From NCBI RefSeq assembly GCF_014655295.1, contig NZ_BNBI01000007.1, positions 1 to 64,000 of the forward strand: DNA of 64,000 nt. Direction: 5' to 3'. The first letter of the stretch is position 1, and each line of letters opens with the position of its first letter. The DNA comes from Streptomyces fumanus (lineage in GTDB: Bacteria; Actinomycetota; Actinomycetes; Streptomycetales; Streptomycetaceae). This document shows positions 34,784 through 43,886 of the stretch, one piece after another. Both the position numbers and the translations under genes were made by a program. The notes below the pieces were generated by a model. The model was not told where the DNA came from and did not search any database. It saw only the letters and a list, made by a program, of their open reading frames with translations.

Positions 34784-35124
34784 GCGCCGGCGCCGGGCGG
34801 GGCACGGTTCGTGTGGTCAACTTCCTCCGGGTGACTGAGCAGCAGGGCCCGGAGGCGGTGGAAAGACTGGTGCGGGCGTACCACGAATCCAGCAAGGCGC
34901 TGCAAGGTACGCCCGGCCTGCTGCGCAACGAACTGCTCCGCAGCCTCCACGAGCCGGAACGTTTCGCTGTGCTGAGCGAGTGGGAGGGCCGGGACGCGTT
35001 CACGGCGTGGGAACAGGGTGCCCGGCACAAGGGGCAGACGGCGCCGGTGCGCGAGTTCGCCGATTCCCGTCCGGCGCGGATGCCCTTCGTCGTCTACGAC
35101 GTGGTCGACGCCTACTCGGAGTGA
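34780..35124 (+). CDS. ABM-family antibiotic biosynthesis monooxygenase
   Basis: 114-residue single-domain ABM protein (VRVVNFLRVTEQQGPEAVER, FAVLSEWEGRDAFTAWE), likely making a quinone on the cyclised polyketide without a cofactor. GTG 34780 overlaps the stop of the fusion protein (GTGA), so a free and a fused ABM domain are coupled. An alternative GTG lies 10 codons downstream, closer to the conserved domain. Probably the last gene of the tightly packed core operon; a 166-base gap follows. Confidence 0.85.
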   Translation: MSAGAGRGTVRVVNFLRVTEQQGPEAVERLVRAYHESSKALQGTPGLLRNELLRSLHEPERFAVLSEWEGRDAFTAWEQGARHKGQTAPVREFADSRPARMPFVVYDVVDAYSE

Positions 35125-35290
35125 ACCGCGGTTCCTCATGAGCCGTGGGCTTCAGTGCGGGATCAGGTGGCCCGGTCGGCGGTGATGTCCTGAAGGGAGT
35201 GCCCTGTTCCGCGGGGTGCTCCCTGTCGGTCGCGCCGCGAAGCCGGACCGCGGCGGTACAGGAACGTTCCCCTACGGAGGTATGACCAGC

Positions 35291-36316
35291 ATGATGCCCA
35301 TCACTTTCGTCGTCGGAACCGGCCGGAGCGGTTCAACCGTTCTCTCCCATATTCTCAATCTTCATCCGGACATCCTCAGCCTCAATGAACTCCTCGCGTC
35401 ACTCGGCCCCTGGGCCATGCCGGAGAACCCGCTGACCGGCGAAGAATTCTGGAGGATCCTGGTCGGCCCGCACATGATCTACACCAAGCTGTTACGCAGC
35501 GGCATAGTGCCGCCGGAATTCCTTTATCCACAGCGCCCTGGACGCTATTCCGCCGAAACCGGAATCCCCGCCCTGTCCCTGATGGTGCTGCCGCACCTCA
35601 CGGAGGATCCTGACGGCCTGCTGGACGAGCTCGAGCCGCAGGTGTCGTCGTGGCCCCACCGGCCGGTCGCGCAGCATTACCAGGACCTCTTCGCCCTGTT
35701 GGCAGCCCGGTTCGGCCGGCGCGTCGCGGTCGAACGATCCGGGTATTCGCTGCAATGGATCCCCGCCCTGCGCAAGGCATTCCCCTACGCCAAGTTCGTC
35801 CATCAGTTCCGGGACGGCCCGGACTGCGCCCTGTCCATGAGCCGTCATCCCGGTTACCGAGCGATGTCGTTCTTGCACGACATCCTTCAGCGGGTCGGCG
35901 TGTCCTCCCCGCAGGAGCTGACCCCGGAGCATCTCGTCAAACTGCCGCCGGAAATGGTCGAGATGCTGCTCAGTGAACGGTTCGACCCCGCTCTGGTGCT
36001 GGACCGCCAGGTGCCGTTGGCCCAGTTCGGCGATATGTGGTCGCAGTGGATCATCGAGGGAGTGGAGTACCTGTCGCAGGTGCCGGATGACGCGCGCACC
36101 ACGCTCGCGTACGAGGACATGGTCCGGAATCCAAGGGCCGAACTCGTTCGGCTGGCCGAATTCATCGGCGTCGACCCCGACGACGAGTGGCTGGAAGCCG
36201 GTGAATCCCTGATCGAATCCTCCCGGGTCGGTGCCGCGCTGCGGTTGCCGCCGGAGCAACTGTCCGAGCTCCGGGACAGTTGCGCTCCGGGTATGCGGGC
36301 CCTGAGGACCGCGTAA
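35291..36316 (+). CDS. PAPS-dependent sulfotransferase
   Basis: 341 residues. The 5'-phosphosulfate-binding loop is GTGRSGSTVLSHI at residues 9-21, and the 3'-phosphate site is probably KFVHQFRDGPDCALSMSRH. It should sulfate an alcohol or phenol using PAPS; the polyketide is the likely acceptor. Start: GGAGG at 35276-35280 is one base from ATG 35282 but 10 from ATG 35291, so 35291 is preferred. The gene has lower GC and AT-ending codons near its start, and one TTA codon (35492-35494), implying bldA dependence and perhaps recent acquisition. Confidence 0.85.
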   Translation: MMPITFVVGTGRSGSTVLSHILNLHPDILSLNELLASLGPWAMPENPLTGEEFWRILVGPHMIYTKLLRSGIVPPEFLYPQRPGRYSAETGIPALSLMVLPHLTEDPDGLLDELEPQVSSWPHRPVAQHYQDLFALLAARFGRRVAVERSGYSLQWIPALRKAFPYAKFVHQFRDGPDCALSMSRHPGYRAMSFLHDILQRVGVSSPQELTPEHLVKLPPEMVEMLLSERFDPALVLDRQVPLAQFGDMWSQWIIEGVEYLSQVPDDARTTLAYEDMVRNPRAELVRLAEFIGVDPDDEWLEAGESLIESSRVGAALRLPPEQLSELRDSCAPGMRALRTA

Positions 36317-36740
36317 CGGGAGTTCTGGCCGTGCTCGACGCGTGCTGCGGCCATGTGCATGACAGGGTTGTGTTCCTGTGGATGCGCACTGTTCAAGATG
36401 GTGACCGGTCGCCTCCTTTGTCCGAATGCTGGAAGGTCGATCGTCCACGAATTGGATGCAGGTTTGAACTCTATTCCGGCCGACGTGTACCAGCCCGCAT
36501 ATGCCGTCGACAGTGACAGGAGAACTCAGCCGCTTGCCCCTGATAGTTTATTCTTCTGACATGCTCGTGAAATTCTCGACGCTTCGACTGTCGCTAGCCT
36601 CGACTCATCTTCAGGTCGAATACTCTCGTGCGGTGGTTGTGGAATCAATCACTCCGCCAGGTGGGAGTTGCTCGTCCCTCTAGGTCCTTCATCCGGAGGG
36701 GAGGCGGCGGCTGAGGCAGAGCTCTCAGTAGGGGGAAGCC
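36317..36740. promoter_or_regulatory. 424-base AT-richer region upstream of the SARP gene
   Basis: No convincing gene is present, and short open frames lack coding bias. Composition is clearly less GC-rich than the window average. TCGA(C/A) repeats occur at 36576, 36584, 36600 and 36616, spaced by 8 or 16 bases, with TCGCT at 36591. They could be regulator half-sites controlling the SARP. The end carries a GGAGGGGAGGCGG purine run and the SARP ribosome site AGGGGGAAG. Confidence 0.5.
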
Positions 36741-38717
36741 ATGGGGACGCACTTCGCAACCGACGTACTCTTCCGTGTGCTCGGTCCTCTGGAGGTGACC
36801 GACAGTAAAGAACGAGAACTCACGCCGAACGCGCCGAAGTTACGTCAGTTGATGGCCCTCTTACTGGTGTCCGACAATCGAGTCGTAGGTGTACACCAGA
36901 TGATTGACGAGTTATGGGGAAGCCGGCCTCCCGCGAGCGCGCTCGCCACTCTCCACTCGTACATCTACAAGATCCGCAAAGGCGTCTTCGACGTGGTCGA
37001 TGGAGGCCGGGTCTCGCTGCACACCAAACCGAACGGCTACCAGTTGGACATGCCGGCCGACGCCCTCGACGCGCACCGTTTCGACGAGCTGGTCGGCTTG
37101 GGCCAGAAGGCGCTCGACGGCGGCGATGCGCGGACCGCGGCCGGTGTGCTCGGGGACGCTCTGGCCTACTGGCGCGGCGCCCCGCTGGTGGACGTGGAAA
37201 CCGGCCGTCAGCTCGGCGTCCAGATCGTGCGCTTCCAGGAACGCCGGATGCGCGCCATGGAGCTGCGGCTCGAGGCCGAGCTTCAGCTCGGCCGGCACCG
37301 CGAGTTGATCAGCGAGCTGAAGACGCTGTGCTCCACCCATACCCTCGACGAGGGGATGCACGCCAAGCTCATGATCGCGTTGTACCGCTCGGGCCGCCGC
37401 CACGAAGCCCTGGAGATGTACCAGACCTTCCGCCGGAACATGATCGACGAACTGGGCCTGGAGCCATCGCCCACGCTGGCCCGGCTGCACAACGCCGTGC
37501 TGGCGGCGGAACCCGAGTTGCACCTGGAGGCCGAGCCCTCACCCGAACTGGAACTGCGCCCGGCGGGGACCGTATTGGACGGCATCGACACCGTGGCCCG
37601 GCGCACCGCGGTCGCCGACGACGGAGACGATGAGCTGCCGGAGGCCGCCGGCACCCGAATGGCGGACGCGTTCGGAACGTATGCGAACGGTCCGGCGCTG
37701 CCGGTTCCGTCCGTGCCGACTCCCGCTCAACTCCCGCCCGACATAGCCGATTTCTCCGGACGCAAGGAAGTGCTCGCCCGGTTGGAGAGACACCTCACCG
37801 AGTACCGTTCACCGTCCGCCCCGTTGTCCGTCGCGTGGATCACCGGCATGCCGGGCGTCGGCAAGACGACCCTGGCCACCCGGCTCGCGCACCGCGTGCG
37901 CGACCAGTTCCCCGACGGTCAGCTCTTCGTCGATCTGCGCGGCGACAGCACCCAACCGCTGCATCCCCGCACCGTGCTGCGCCGTTTCCTCACCGCGCTC
38001 GGTGAGCAGCGCTCCGCTCTCCCCGACGACATCGACGAGGCTGGCGAGCTGTTCCGCAGCCGCTGCGCCTCCCGGTCGCTGCTCCTCTTCCTCGACTGCG
38101 CCGTGGCCGCGTCCCAGGTCAAGCCGCTGCTGCCGGGCAGCGGGGACTGCGCGGTGATCGTCACCAGCCTTGCGCATGGACTGGCAGGCTCCGAGCTGGC
38201 ACTCCTCTACCCGTTCCCCGACGACGAGGCCCACCAGTTCCTCACCTCCATCATCGGACTGGAACGGGCCTCGGAGGACCCGCTCGCGGTCGACCGGATC
38301 ATCCAGCTCTGCGGAGGACTTCCGCTCGCGCTCCGCGCGGTCGGCACCCGGCTGCGCCGACTGCCGGACTGGTCGCTCGGCCGGTTCGCCGAGCGGCTCG
38401 CGGATCCCCGCCGCCGGCTGGAGGAGTGCAGCCTCCCCGGTCTCGACCTGCGCGCCTCCTACCAGGCAGGATTCTGGCGGCTGGAGGAGCGCGACCGGCT
38501 GGCCGTACAACTGCTGGCGGCGTGGTCCGACGGTTCCTTCACCGCGGAGCAGGCCGCGGCTCAGCTCGGCTGCGACCTGATGACCGCCGAGGGCTTGCTC
38601 GCCCGCCTCGCCGAGCGGCATCTGCTCCAGACCATCAGCAGCAAGGACGGCCCGCTGGGCTATTTCGTCCACGAACTGGCCCGGGCCTACGCGCTGCAAC
38701 GGCTGGCCGGGAACTGA
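36741..38717 (+). CDS. SARP-family activator with NB-ARC domain (AfsR-like, no TPR)
   Basis: 658-residue cluster-situated regulator. Residues about 10-105 are the OmpR-type winged helix (FRVLGPLEVTDSKERELTPN, ALATLHSYIYKIRKGV); about 110-255 the BTAD domain ending EPSPTLARLHNAVL; about 340-600 an NB-ARC ATPase with P-loop GMPGVGKTTLA at about residue 370. It ends after a winged-helix region, without the TPR array of AfsR. Three TTA codons (36840, 36861, 36912) lie near the 5' end, so translation should need the bldA tRNA. It is the probable activator of the PKS operons. Confidence 0.93.
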   Translation: MGTHFATDVLFRVLGPLEVTDSKERELTPNAPKLRQLMALLLVSDNRVVGVHQMIDELWGSRPPASALATLHSYIYKIRKGVFDVVDGGRVSLHTKPNGYQLDMPADALDAHRFDELVGLGQKALDGGDARTAAGVLGDALAYWRGAPLVDVETGRQLGVQIVRFQERRMRAMELRLEAELQLGRHRELISELKTLCSTHTLDEGMHAKLMIALYRSGRRHEALEMYQTFRRNMIDELGLEPSPTLARLHNAVLAAEPELHLEAEPSPELELRPAGTVLDGIDTVARRTAVADDGDDELPEAAGTRMADAFGTYANGPALPVPSVPTPAQLPPDIADFSGRKEVLARLERHLTEYRSPSAPLSVAWITGMPGVGKTTLATRLAHRVRDQFPDGQLFVDLRGDSTQPLHPRTVLRRFLTALGEQRSALPDDIDEAGELFRSRCASRSLLLFLDCAVAASQVKPLLPGSGDCAVIVTSLAHGLAGSELALLYPFPDDEAHQFLTSIIGLERASEDPLAVDRIIQLCGGLPLALRAVGTRLRRLPDWSLGRFAERLADPRRRLEECSLPGLDLRASYQAGFWRLEERDRLAVQLLAAWSDGSFTAEQAAAQLGCDLMTAEGLLARLAERHLLQTISSKDGPLGYFVHELARAYALQRLAGN

Positions 38718-38830
38718 CCGCGGCCGGTGGCCATGCCGGGAACACGACGTGCGAGACGCGGAAGACGCAAGGGTGGGACGGGGGCCGTGCCGCAGCCATG
38801 CGTTCCGTCGGCGCGACACGGCCGTGTGCA

Positions 38831-39580
38831 TCAGATTCCCCCGTCCACGTTGACCGTCTGCCCCGTCAGGTAGGACGACAGATCGCTCGCCAGGAAGAGG
38901 GCGACGCCGGCGATCTCCTCCGTCGCGCCCAGCCGTCCGAGCGCCGTCATCGCGCTGTAGCGGGCGACGAGTTGTGCGCGCCGCTCGGCAGGGATCTGCT
39001 GGGTGTCGTCACTGTCGATCACCCCGGGAGCTATCACGTTGATCCGCACCCCCCGGCCGCCCAGCTCCTTCGCGGCCGAGCGGGCGAACCCCTCCAAGCC
39101 GGCCTTCGCCGCGGTGTAGTGACTCCGCAGGGGAATGCCGTGGGCCGCGGCGCGCGACCCGATCAGGATGACGGAGGACCGTTCGCCGTAGAGCGGAAGC
39201 GTCTTCTGCACCACCGTGAAGGCCGCGGTCAGGCTGGTGTCCAGCACCCGGTGCCACTCGGCCGGCTCCAGCTCGGGCAGCGGGACGTGGCTGATCACGC
39301 CGGCGTTGTGCACGACGATGTCCAGCGACCCGTACCGGTTCCTCGCCTCCTCCACCAGGCGATCGACGTCACCCGGGTCGTTGACATCGGCCTGCAGCAG
39401 ATGGTGGTCACCGTCGATCTTCTTCAGTTCGGTGGCCAACTGGTCCGCCTGTGCGCTCGCGTTCTGGTGGCAGGCCAGGACGCCGGCACCCGACCGGGCG
39501 AGGGCCAGCGCGATGGCCCGCCCGATGCCCCGACTGCCGCCCGTGACGAGCGCGTGCTTGCCGGTGAGGGTCAGATTCAT
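38831..39580 (-). CDS. SDR-family ketoreductase (FabG-like)
   Basis: 249-residue NAD(P)H-dependent short-chain reductase. Motifs are TGGSRGIGRAIALAL (cofactor), HNAGVI, the catalytic Ser in ILIGSRAAAHG, SHYTAAKAGLEG (Tyr and Lys) and the C-terminal YLTGQTVNVDGG. I choose ATG 39580, with GGAG 11 bases upstream. It follows the KASIII gene by 142 bases on the same strand. In this context it may reduce a keto group of the polyketide or of a starter acyl chain made with the KASIII. Confidence 0.88.
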   Translation of the reverse strand: MNLTLTGKHALVTGGSRGIGRAIALALARSGAGVLACHQNASAQADQLATELKKIDGDHHLLQADVNDPGDVDRLVEEARNRYGSLDIVVHNAGVISHVPLPELEPAEWHRVLDTSLTAAFTVVQKTLPLYGERSSVILIGSRAAAHGIPLRSHYTAAKAGLEGFARSAAKELGGRGVRINVIAPGVIDSDDTQQIPAERRAQLVARYSAMTALGRLGATEEIAGVALFLASDLSSYLTGQTVNVDGGI

Positions 39581-39722
39581 ACAAGGCACTCCGAGTTCGC
39601 GTGTGAGCGTGGCTGGTTACCGTGGGATACTTCCGGAACCCGCTGGTCAGAGGCTGGTGGGCGGGGCACCAGCGGACCGCCAGCGAACCTCGGTAGGGGG
39701 CGCGGTCGCACGCCCGGGGAGA

Positions 39723-40736
39723 TCAGGGGAGCAGCACGACCTGGCCGGCGTGCACCAGCCCCGAGCCGAATCCGATGAGCAGCGCCGCCTCCCCGGACCT
39801 GGCCTCGCCCGAGGCGAGCATGCGTTCCATCGCCATCGGGATCGAGGCACCGGAGGTGTTCCCGCTGTCGACGATGTCCCGGGCGACGGCCACGTCCTCG
39901 CGCAGTCCGAGGTCCTTGGCGAGGGCGTCGGTGATCAGCTCGTTCGCCTGATGCGGTATGAAGGCGGACAGTTCGTCAGGGGTGAGGCCGGCGCGGGCGA
40001 CGGCGTCACGCGCCGCCCGGCCCATCGTCTCGGTGGCCCACCGGAAGACCTTCCAGCCCGTCATGCACAGGTACGGCCACGGCAGCTCGGCCTTCTGACG
40101 GAGTTCAGGGGTCCACCGTCCGGTCATGGTGATGGCATCCATCCGCTCGCCGTCCGCGCCCCAGGCCACCGGGCCGATGCCCGGCGTCTCGGAGGCGCCG
40201 ATGACCACCGCGCCGGCGCCGTCCGCGAAGAGGAAGGCGGTGGCCGGATCGTCCGGGTCCACCACGTCCGTCATCCGGTCCGCCCCGATCAGCAGCACAT
40301 TGCGGGCCGTACCGGACCGGACCATGGTGTCCGCGATCGCGACGCCGTGACAGAACCCCGCACAGGCCGCCGACATGTCGAAGGCCGCGGCCCGGTCCGC
40401 GCCGAGCCGGTGCGCCACGTCCACCGCGAGCGCGGGCATCTGGAGGAGATGGCTGATGGTGGCGACCAGGACGCAGTCCACGTCGTCGGCCGACATCCCC
40501 GCCGAGGCCAGGGCCTGCTCCGCGGCGGTGGCCGCCATCGCCGCGAGCGGCTCGTCCGGTCCGGCGAACCGCCGGGTGCGGATACCCGACCGGCGCGCGA
40601 TCCATTCGGGTGCGACCCCGATCCGGGGGGCTATCTCCTCGTTGGTGACGACGCGCGCGGGCCGGTACGCTCCGACGCCGCGGATACGGCTGCCACCGAC
40701 GGGAGCCGATTGCGACAACGACAACTGGGACGACAT
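39723..40736 (-). CDS. beta-ketoacyl-ACP synthase III-like enzyme
   Basis: 337 residues of the FabH/KASIII family. The catalytic triad is C125 (SAACAGF), H262 (IPHQAN) and N293 (SGNTSGAS). KASIII enzymes in type II PKS clusters normally select and condense a non-acetate starter (as in R1128, daunorubicin or benastatin) or act as acyltransferases. The ATG has a strong GGAGGAG. It is transcribed leftward between the MMPL exporter and the SDR gene. Confidence 0.92.
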   Translation of the reverse strand: MSSQLSLSQSAPVGGSRIRGVGAYRPARVVTNEEIAPRIGVAPEWIARRSGIRTRRFAGPDEPLAAMAATAAEQALASAGMSADDVDCVLVATISHLLQMPALAVDVAHRLGADRAAAFDMSAACAGFCHGVAIADTMVRSGTARNVLLIGADRMTDVVDPDDPATAFLFADGAGAVVIGASETPGIGPVAWGADGERMDAITMTGRWTPELRQKAELPWPYLCMTGWKVFRWATETMGRAARDAVARAGLTPDELSAFIPHQANELITDALAKDLGLREDVAVARDIVDSGNTSGASIPMAMERMLASGEARSGEAALLIGFGSGLVHAGQVVLLP

Positions 40737-40900
40737 CTGCGCTCCTCCGGTACGGGTCCACCTGCGACGTGATGCTCGCAGCGCCGCATCGCGGCCCGCT
40801 GGCGTGCATCGGACGGCCGTCACCAGCAGCGGAACGAGCCGTTCACCACCGATCCCCCAGCGGGCCCCGCCGCTGACGGTCCGGGCGGACCGGCCCGCCG

Positions 40901-43111
40901 TCAGTTCGCCGAGAGATCCGGGGCGTTCGTCTGCGCGGGGGGTGAGGACGGGGGAGACGGGGTCGTGCCCGCCGGTTCGACGGCCAGGTGCGGCAGACGC
41001 TTGTCGAGCCGGCCGGGCAGCCACCAGTTGGCGGTGCCCAGGACCCGCATCACCGCGGGTACCAGCATCGTGCGGATGACGAAGGCGTCCAGTGCCACAG
41101 CCGCCGCCAGACCCACCCCGAACTCGGAGATTATCCGCTCGTCGCGGAAGACGAAGGCCGAGAACACGCAGATCATGATGAGCGCCGCCGCGTTGATGAC
41201 CCTGCTCGTGTTCGTCAGCCCGACGGTCACCGCCTTGCGGTTGTCGTGGGAGCTCACCCACTCCTCGTGCATCCGGCTCACCAGGAACACCTGGTAGTCC
41301 ATCGACAGCCCGAACAGCACCGCGAGCATGACCGTCGGCAGGAACGCCTCGACCGGTCCGGCCCCGCCGACTCCGAGGGGCCCGGAGAGCCAGCCCCACT
41401 GGAAGAGCGCCACCAGCACACCGAAGGAGGCCGCCGCGGCTAGCAGATTCATCACCGCGGCGGTCAGCGGAATGACCAGACTGCGGAAGGCGACGAGCAG
41501 CAGCAGGAAACCGAGCGCCACCACGATCAGGACGAACCACGGCAGCTTGCCGAGCATGACGGTGGCGAAGTCGTCGAACGTCGCGGTCTGCCCGCCCACG
41601 TAGACCCGCATCGTCGTGCCGCGCTCAGCGGCCGGGATCGTCGTGTCGCGCAGCCGCGAGATGAGATCGGAGGTCGCTTCGTCCTGCGGGGCGGTCTTCG
41701 GAATCGCCTGCACCACGGCCGTCCTGGCACCCGGCCGTGCGGGCAGGGCCACGACCGAGGCGACATCCGGGTCGTTCCGTACGGTGTCGGCGAGTCGCCG
41801 CAGGGCCGCCGCGTCGCCCTCGCCGTCGACTTCGGCGACCAGTTGCAGCGGCCCGTTGAAACCCGGTCCGAAACCGTCCGCCAGCATGTCGTACGCCTGG
41901 CGGGTGGTGTTCGACTCGGGACGGTTGCCCTGGTCGGAGATGCCGAGCCGGAGCGAGAAGAACGGGACGGTCAGGACGGCGAGGAAGACGACGGCGGCGG
42001 TCAGCAGCCCGCCCGGGCGGCGCTGGACGAACGCCGCCCAGCGGACCGCCAGTCCGCGCGGCTCCTCCTCACCCGAGCCCTCCGCGGCCAGTTGCCGCCG
42101 CTCCCGGCGGCTGAGCACCCGCGGTCCGCACCATCCGAGCAGCGCCGGCATGAACGTCACCGACGCGGCCATGGTGAGCACCACCACCGTGGTGGTGGCG
42201 ATCGCCACGCCGGTGAGGAACTCCAGTCGCAGCGCGAGCAGTCCGAGCAGCGCGATACAGACCGTGCCGCCGGCGAAGAGCACCGCGCGGCCCGAGGTGT
42301 TCAAGGCCCGCACGGCGGCCTCTTCCGGATCGAGGCCCGCCTTCAGCCCCTGCCGGTGGCGGGTGATGATGAACAGGGCGTAGTCGATCCCCACGCCGAG
42401 GCCGATCAGCGTCGAGAGGGTGGCGGCCAGTTCCGGCACATCGGCGGCGTGCGACAGCAGCTCGATCGCCATGACGCCGGTGCCGACGCTGAACACCGCG
42501 CTGATCAGCGGCAGCAGCATCGCGAGCAGCGATCCGAAGGCGAGGTAGAGCACGATCGCGGCGGCCACCAGACCCACGACTTCCGCGATGTTGCCCGCCT
42601 GCCCCTCCTCGGTCTTCTCCGTGACGGGCCCCGACACCTCGACCCGTACCCCGTCCGTACGGGCCTCCTTCGCCAGGTCGACCACGCGGGCGGCCTCGTC
42701 CACCGACAGTTCCTGCGCCGTCTTGGTGTACGTGATCCTGGCGTAGGCGGTACGGCCGTCGCGGCTGATCTGACTGGCGCCCGCCGCGGAGTACGGGCTG
42801 GTCACCGAGCCGACCGTGTCGAGCCGGCTGATCCTGCCGAGTGACGCCGACAGCCGGTCGCGTACCGCGGCGTCCCGGACGCTTCCGTCGGTCACGCGCC
42901 AGACGACGGTGTCCATGTCACCGGCTCGTTCGGGAAAAGCGGACTCGACGAGGTCCTGTGCCTTGTCCGACTCGGTGTCGGGGACGGTGAACACGTTCGC
43001 GTAAGCGGCGCCGGCGGCCTGGCCGGCCACGGCGATCCCGCCCAACGCCAGCACCCACAGCAGGAGAACCAGGAGGCGGTGCCGGAAGCACCAGCGAGAC
43101 AGCGAGGCCAT
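40901..43111 (-). CDS. MMPL/RND-family exporter (ActII-3-like)
   Basis: 736-residue membrane protein with the RND duplication: a first helix (LLVLLLWVLALGGIAVAGQ), a large extracytoplasmic loop, five helices, then the same pattern repeated (second block around RPGGLLTAAVVFLAVLTVPF). VGVDYALFIITRH-type motifs appear as LGVGIDYALFIITRHR and FGLSMDYQVFLVSRMHEEW. Such proteins export polyketides, or lipids in mycobacteria. ATG 43111 follows GGAGAG. It is divergent from a TetR gene, with a palindromic operator between, and is the likely self-resistance exporter of the cluster. Confidence 0.92.
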   Translation of the reverse strand: MASLSRWCFRHRLLVLLLWVLALGGIAVAGQAAGAAYANVFTVPDTESDKAQDLVESAFPERAGDMDTVVWRVTDGSVRDAAVRDRLSASLGRISRLDTVGSVTSPYSAAGASQISRDGRTAYARITYTKTAQELSVDEAARVVDLAKEARTDGVRVEVSGPVTEKTEEGQAGNIAEVVGLVAAAIVLYLAFGSLLAMLLPLISAVFSVGTGVMAIELLSHAADVPELAATLSTLIGLGVGIDYALFIITRHRQGLKAGLDPEEAAVRALNTSGRAVLFAGGTVCIALLGLLALRLEFLTGVAIATTTVVVLTMAASVTFMPALLGWCGPRVLSRRERRQLAAEGSGEEEPRGLAVRWAAFVQRRPGGLLTAAVVFLAVLTVPFFSLRLGISDQGNRPESNTTRQAYDMLADGFGPGFNGPLQLVAEVDGEGDAAALRRLADTVRNDPDVASVVALPARPGARTAVVQAIPKTAPQDEATSDLISRLRDTTIPAAERGTTMRVYVGGQTATFDDFATVMLGKLPWFVLIVVALGFLLLLVAFRSLVIPLTAAVMNLLAAAASFGVLVALFQWGWLSGPLGVGGAGPVEAFLPTVMLAVLFGLSMDYQVFLVSRMHEEWVSSHDNRKAVTVGLTNTSRVINAAALIMICVFSAFVFRDERIISEFGVGLAAAVALDAFVIRTMLVPAVMRVLGTANWWLPGRLDKRLPHLAVEPAGTTPSPPSSPPAQTNAPDLSAN

Positions 43112-43127
43112 GTCTCTCCAAGGAATC

Positions 43128-43143
43128 AATCGATCGATCGATT
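43128..43143. promoter_or_regulatory. perfect 16-bp palindrome, TetR operator
   Basis: AATCGATCGATCGATT is fully self-complementary and lies 16 bases upstream of the MMPL start and about 95 bases before the TetR start. Position and symmetry fit autoregulated TetR control of the divergent exporter, as with ActR/ActAB. Confidence 0.82.
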
Positions 43144-43238
43144 AATACCTGCGAAGGTAGCATGCCCGGCAGAGCCCAGGTGACGACACGACCGATGTGC
43201 GACACCTCCCGAGCCCCAGAACGGGAGTTGGAAGACCG

Positions 43239-43886
43239 ATGGCCCGGATCGCCGGAAGTACCGCCCACGTCACCCGGCAGCGGATCCTCGACGCCGCGAC
43301 CACGCTGTTCGCCGAGCACGGCTACGCCGGAACCTCGATGCGCGACCTCGCGCAACACCTCGGAATGAGCAGTTCGGCGCTCTACTACCACTTCCCGGCC
43401 AAGGAAGAGCTGCTTTCGGCTCTGGTGGGCCCGGTGCTGGAGGCCCTGGACCGGTTCGCCGAGCAGGCCGAGGGCGCCAGGCTCGGCCAGGAGGAGCTGG
43501 TCCGCGGCATCATCTCCGTGCTGGACGACAGCGGTCGCACGCTGCAGGCCATCGCCGCCGAGCCCACCGCGCTGCGCGTGATGGTCGACCGTCACGGCCT
43601 CGGCCGCCGGCTCGGCCGGCTCGACCGGCTCGTCGCCGGCGGTGACGACCCGGCGATGAGACTGCGCAGCAGATGCGCGCTCGGCGCGGTGCGGGCGGGC
43701 ATCATGTCGATGCACGCCATGCGGCAGCGCTCCGGCGCCGCGGCCGACCTGCTCTCCGGGCCGGACACGACACCTCCCTCGCCCCGGCTCGCCGACGCCG
43801 AGCGCGAGCTGCTCGTATCGGTGGCGTTGGCCGTGCTCAACGCGCCCCTGCCGAGCGGCTTCGAGGCGACAGCGGAACGGAGCTGA
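43239..43886 (+). CDS. TetR-family regulator of the exporter
   Basis: 215 residues. N-terminal HTH: RQRILDAATTLFAEHGYAGT and LAQHLGMSSSALYYHFPAKE. The C-terminal ligand-binding part is variable. ATG 43239 follows GGAAG; the frame extends 14 codons upstream without a ribosome site. It is divergent from the MMPL gene with a 16-bp palindrome between, so it probably represses the exporter until the polyketide binds. Confidence 0.9.
   Translation: MARIAGSTAHVTRQRILDAATTLFAEHGYAGTSMRDLAQHLGMSSSALYYHFPAKEELLSALVGPVLEALDRFAEQAEGARLGQEELVRGIISVLDDSGRTLQAIAAEPTALRVMVDRHGLGRRLGRLDRLVAGGDDPAMRLRSRCALGAVRAGIMSMHAMRQRSGAAADLLSGPDTTPPSPRLADAERELLVSVALAVLNAPLPSGFEATAERS

Noticed and set aside
36317..36740. 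Small plus-strand open frames between sulfotransferase and SARP
   Set aside because: No ribosome sites, poor third-position GC bias and no recognisable products; treated as regulatory DNA.
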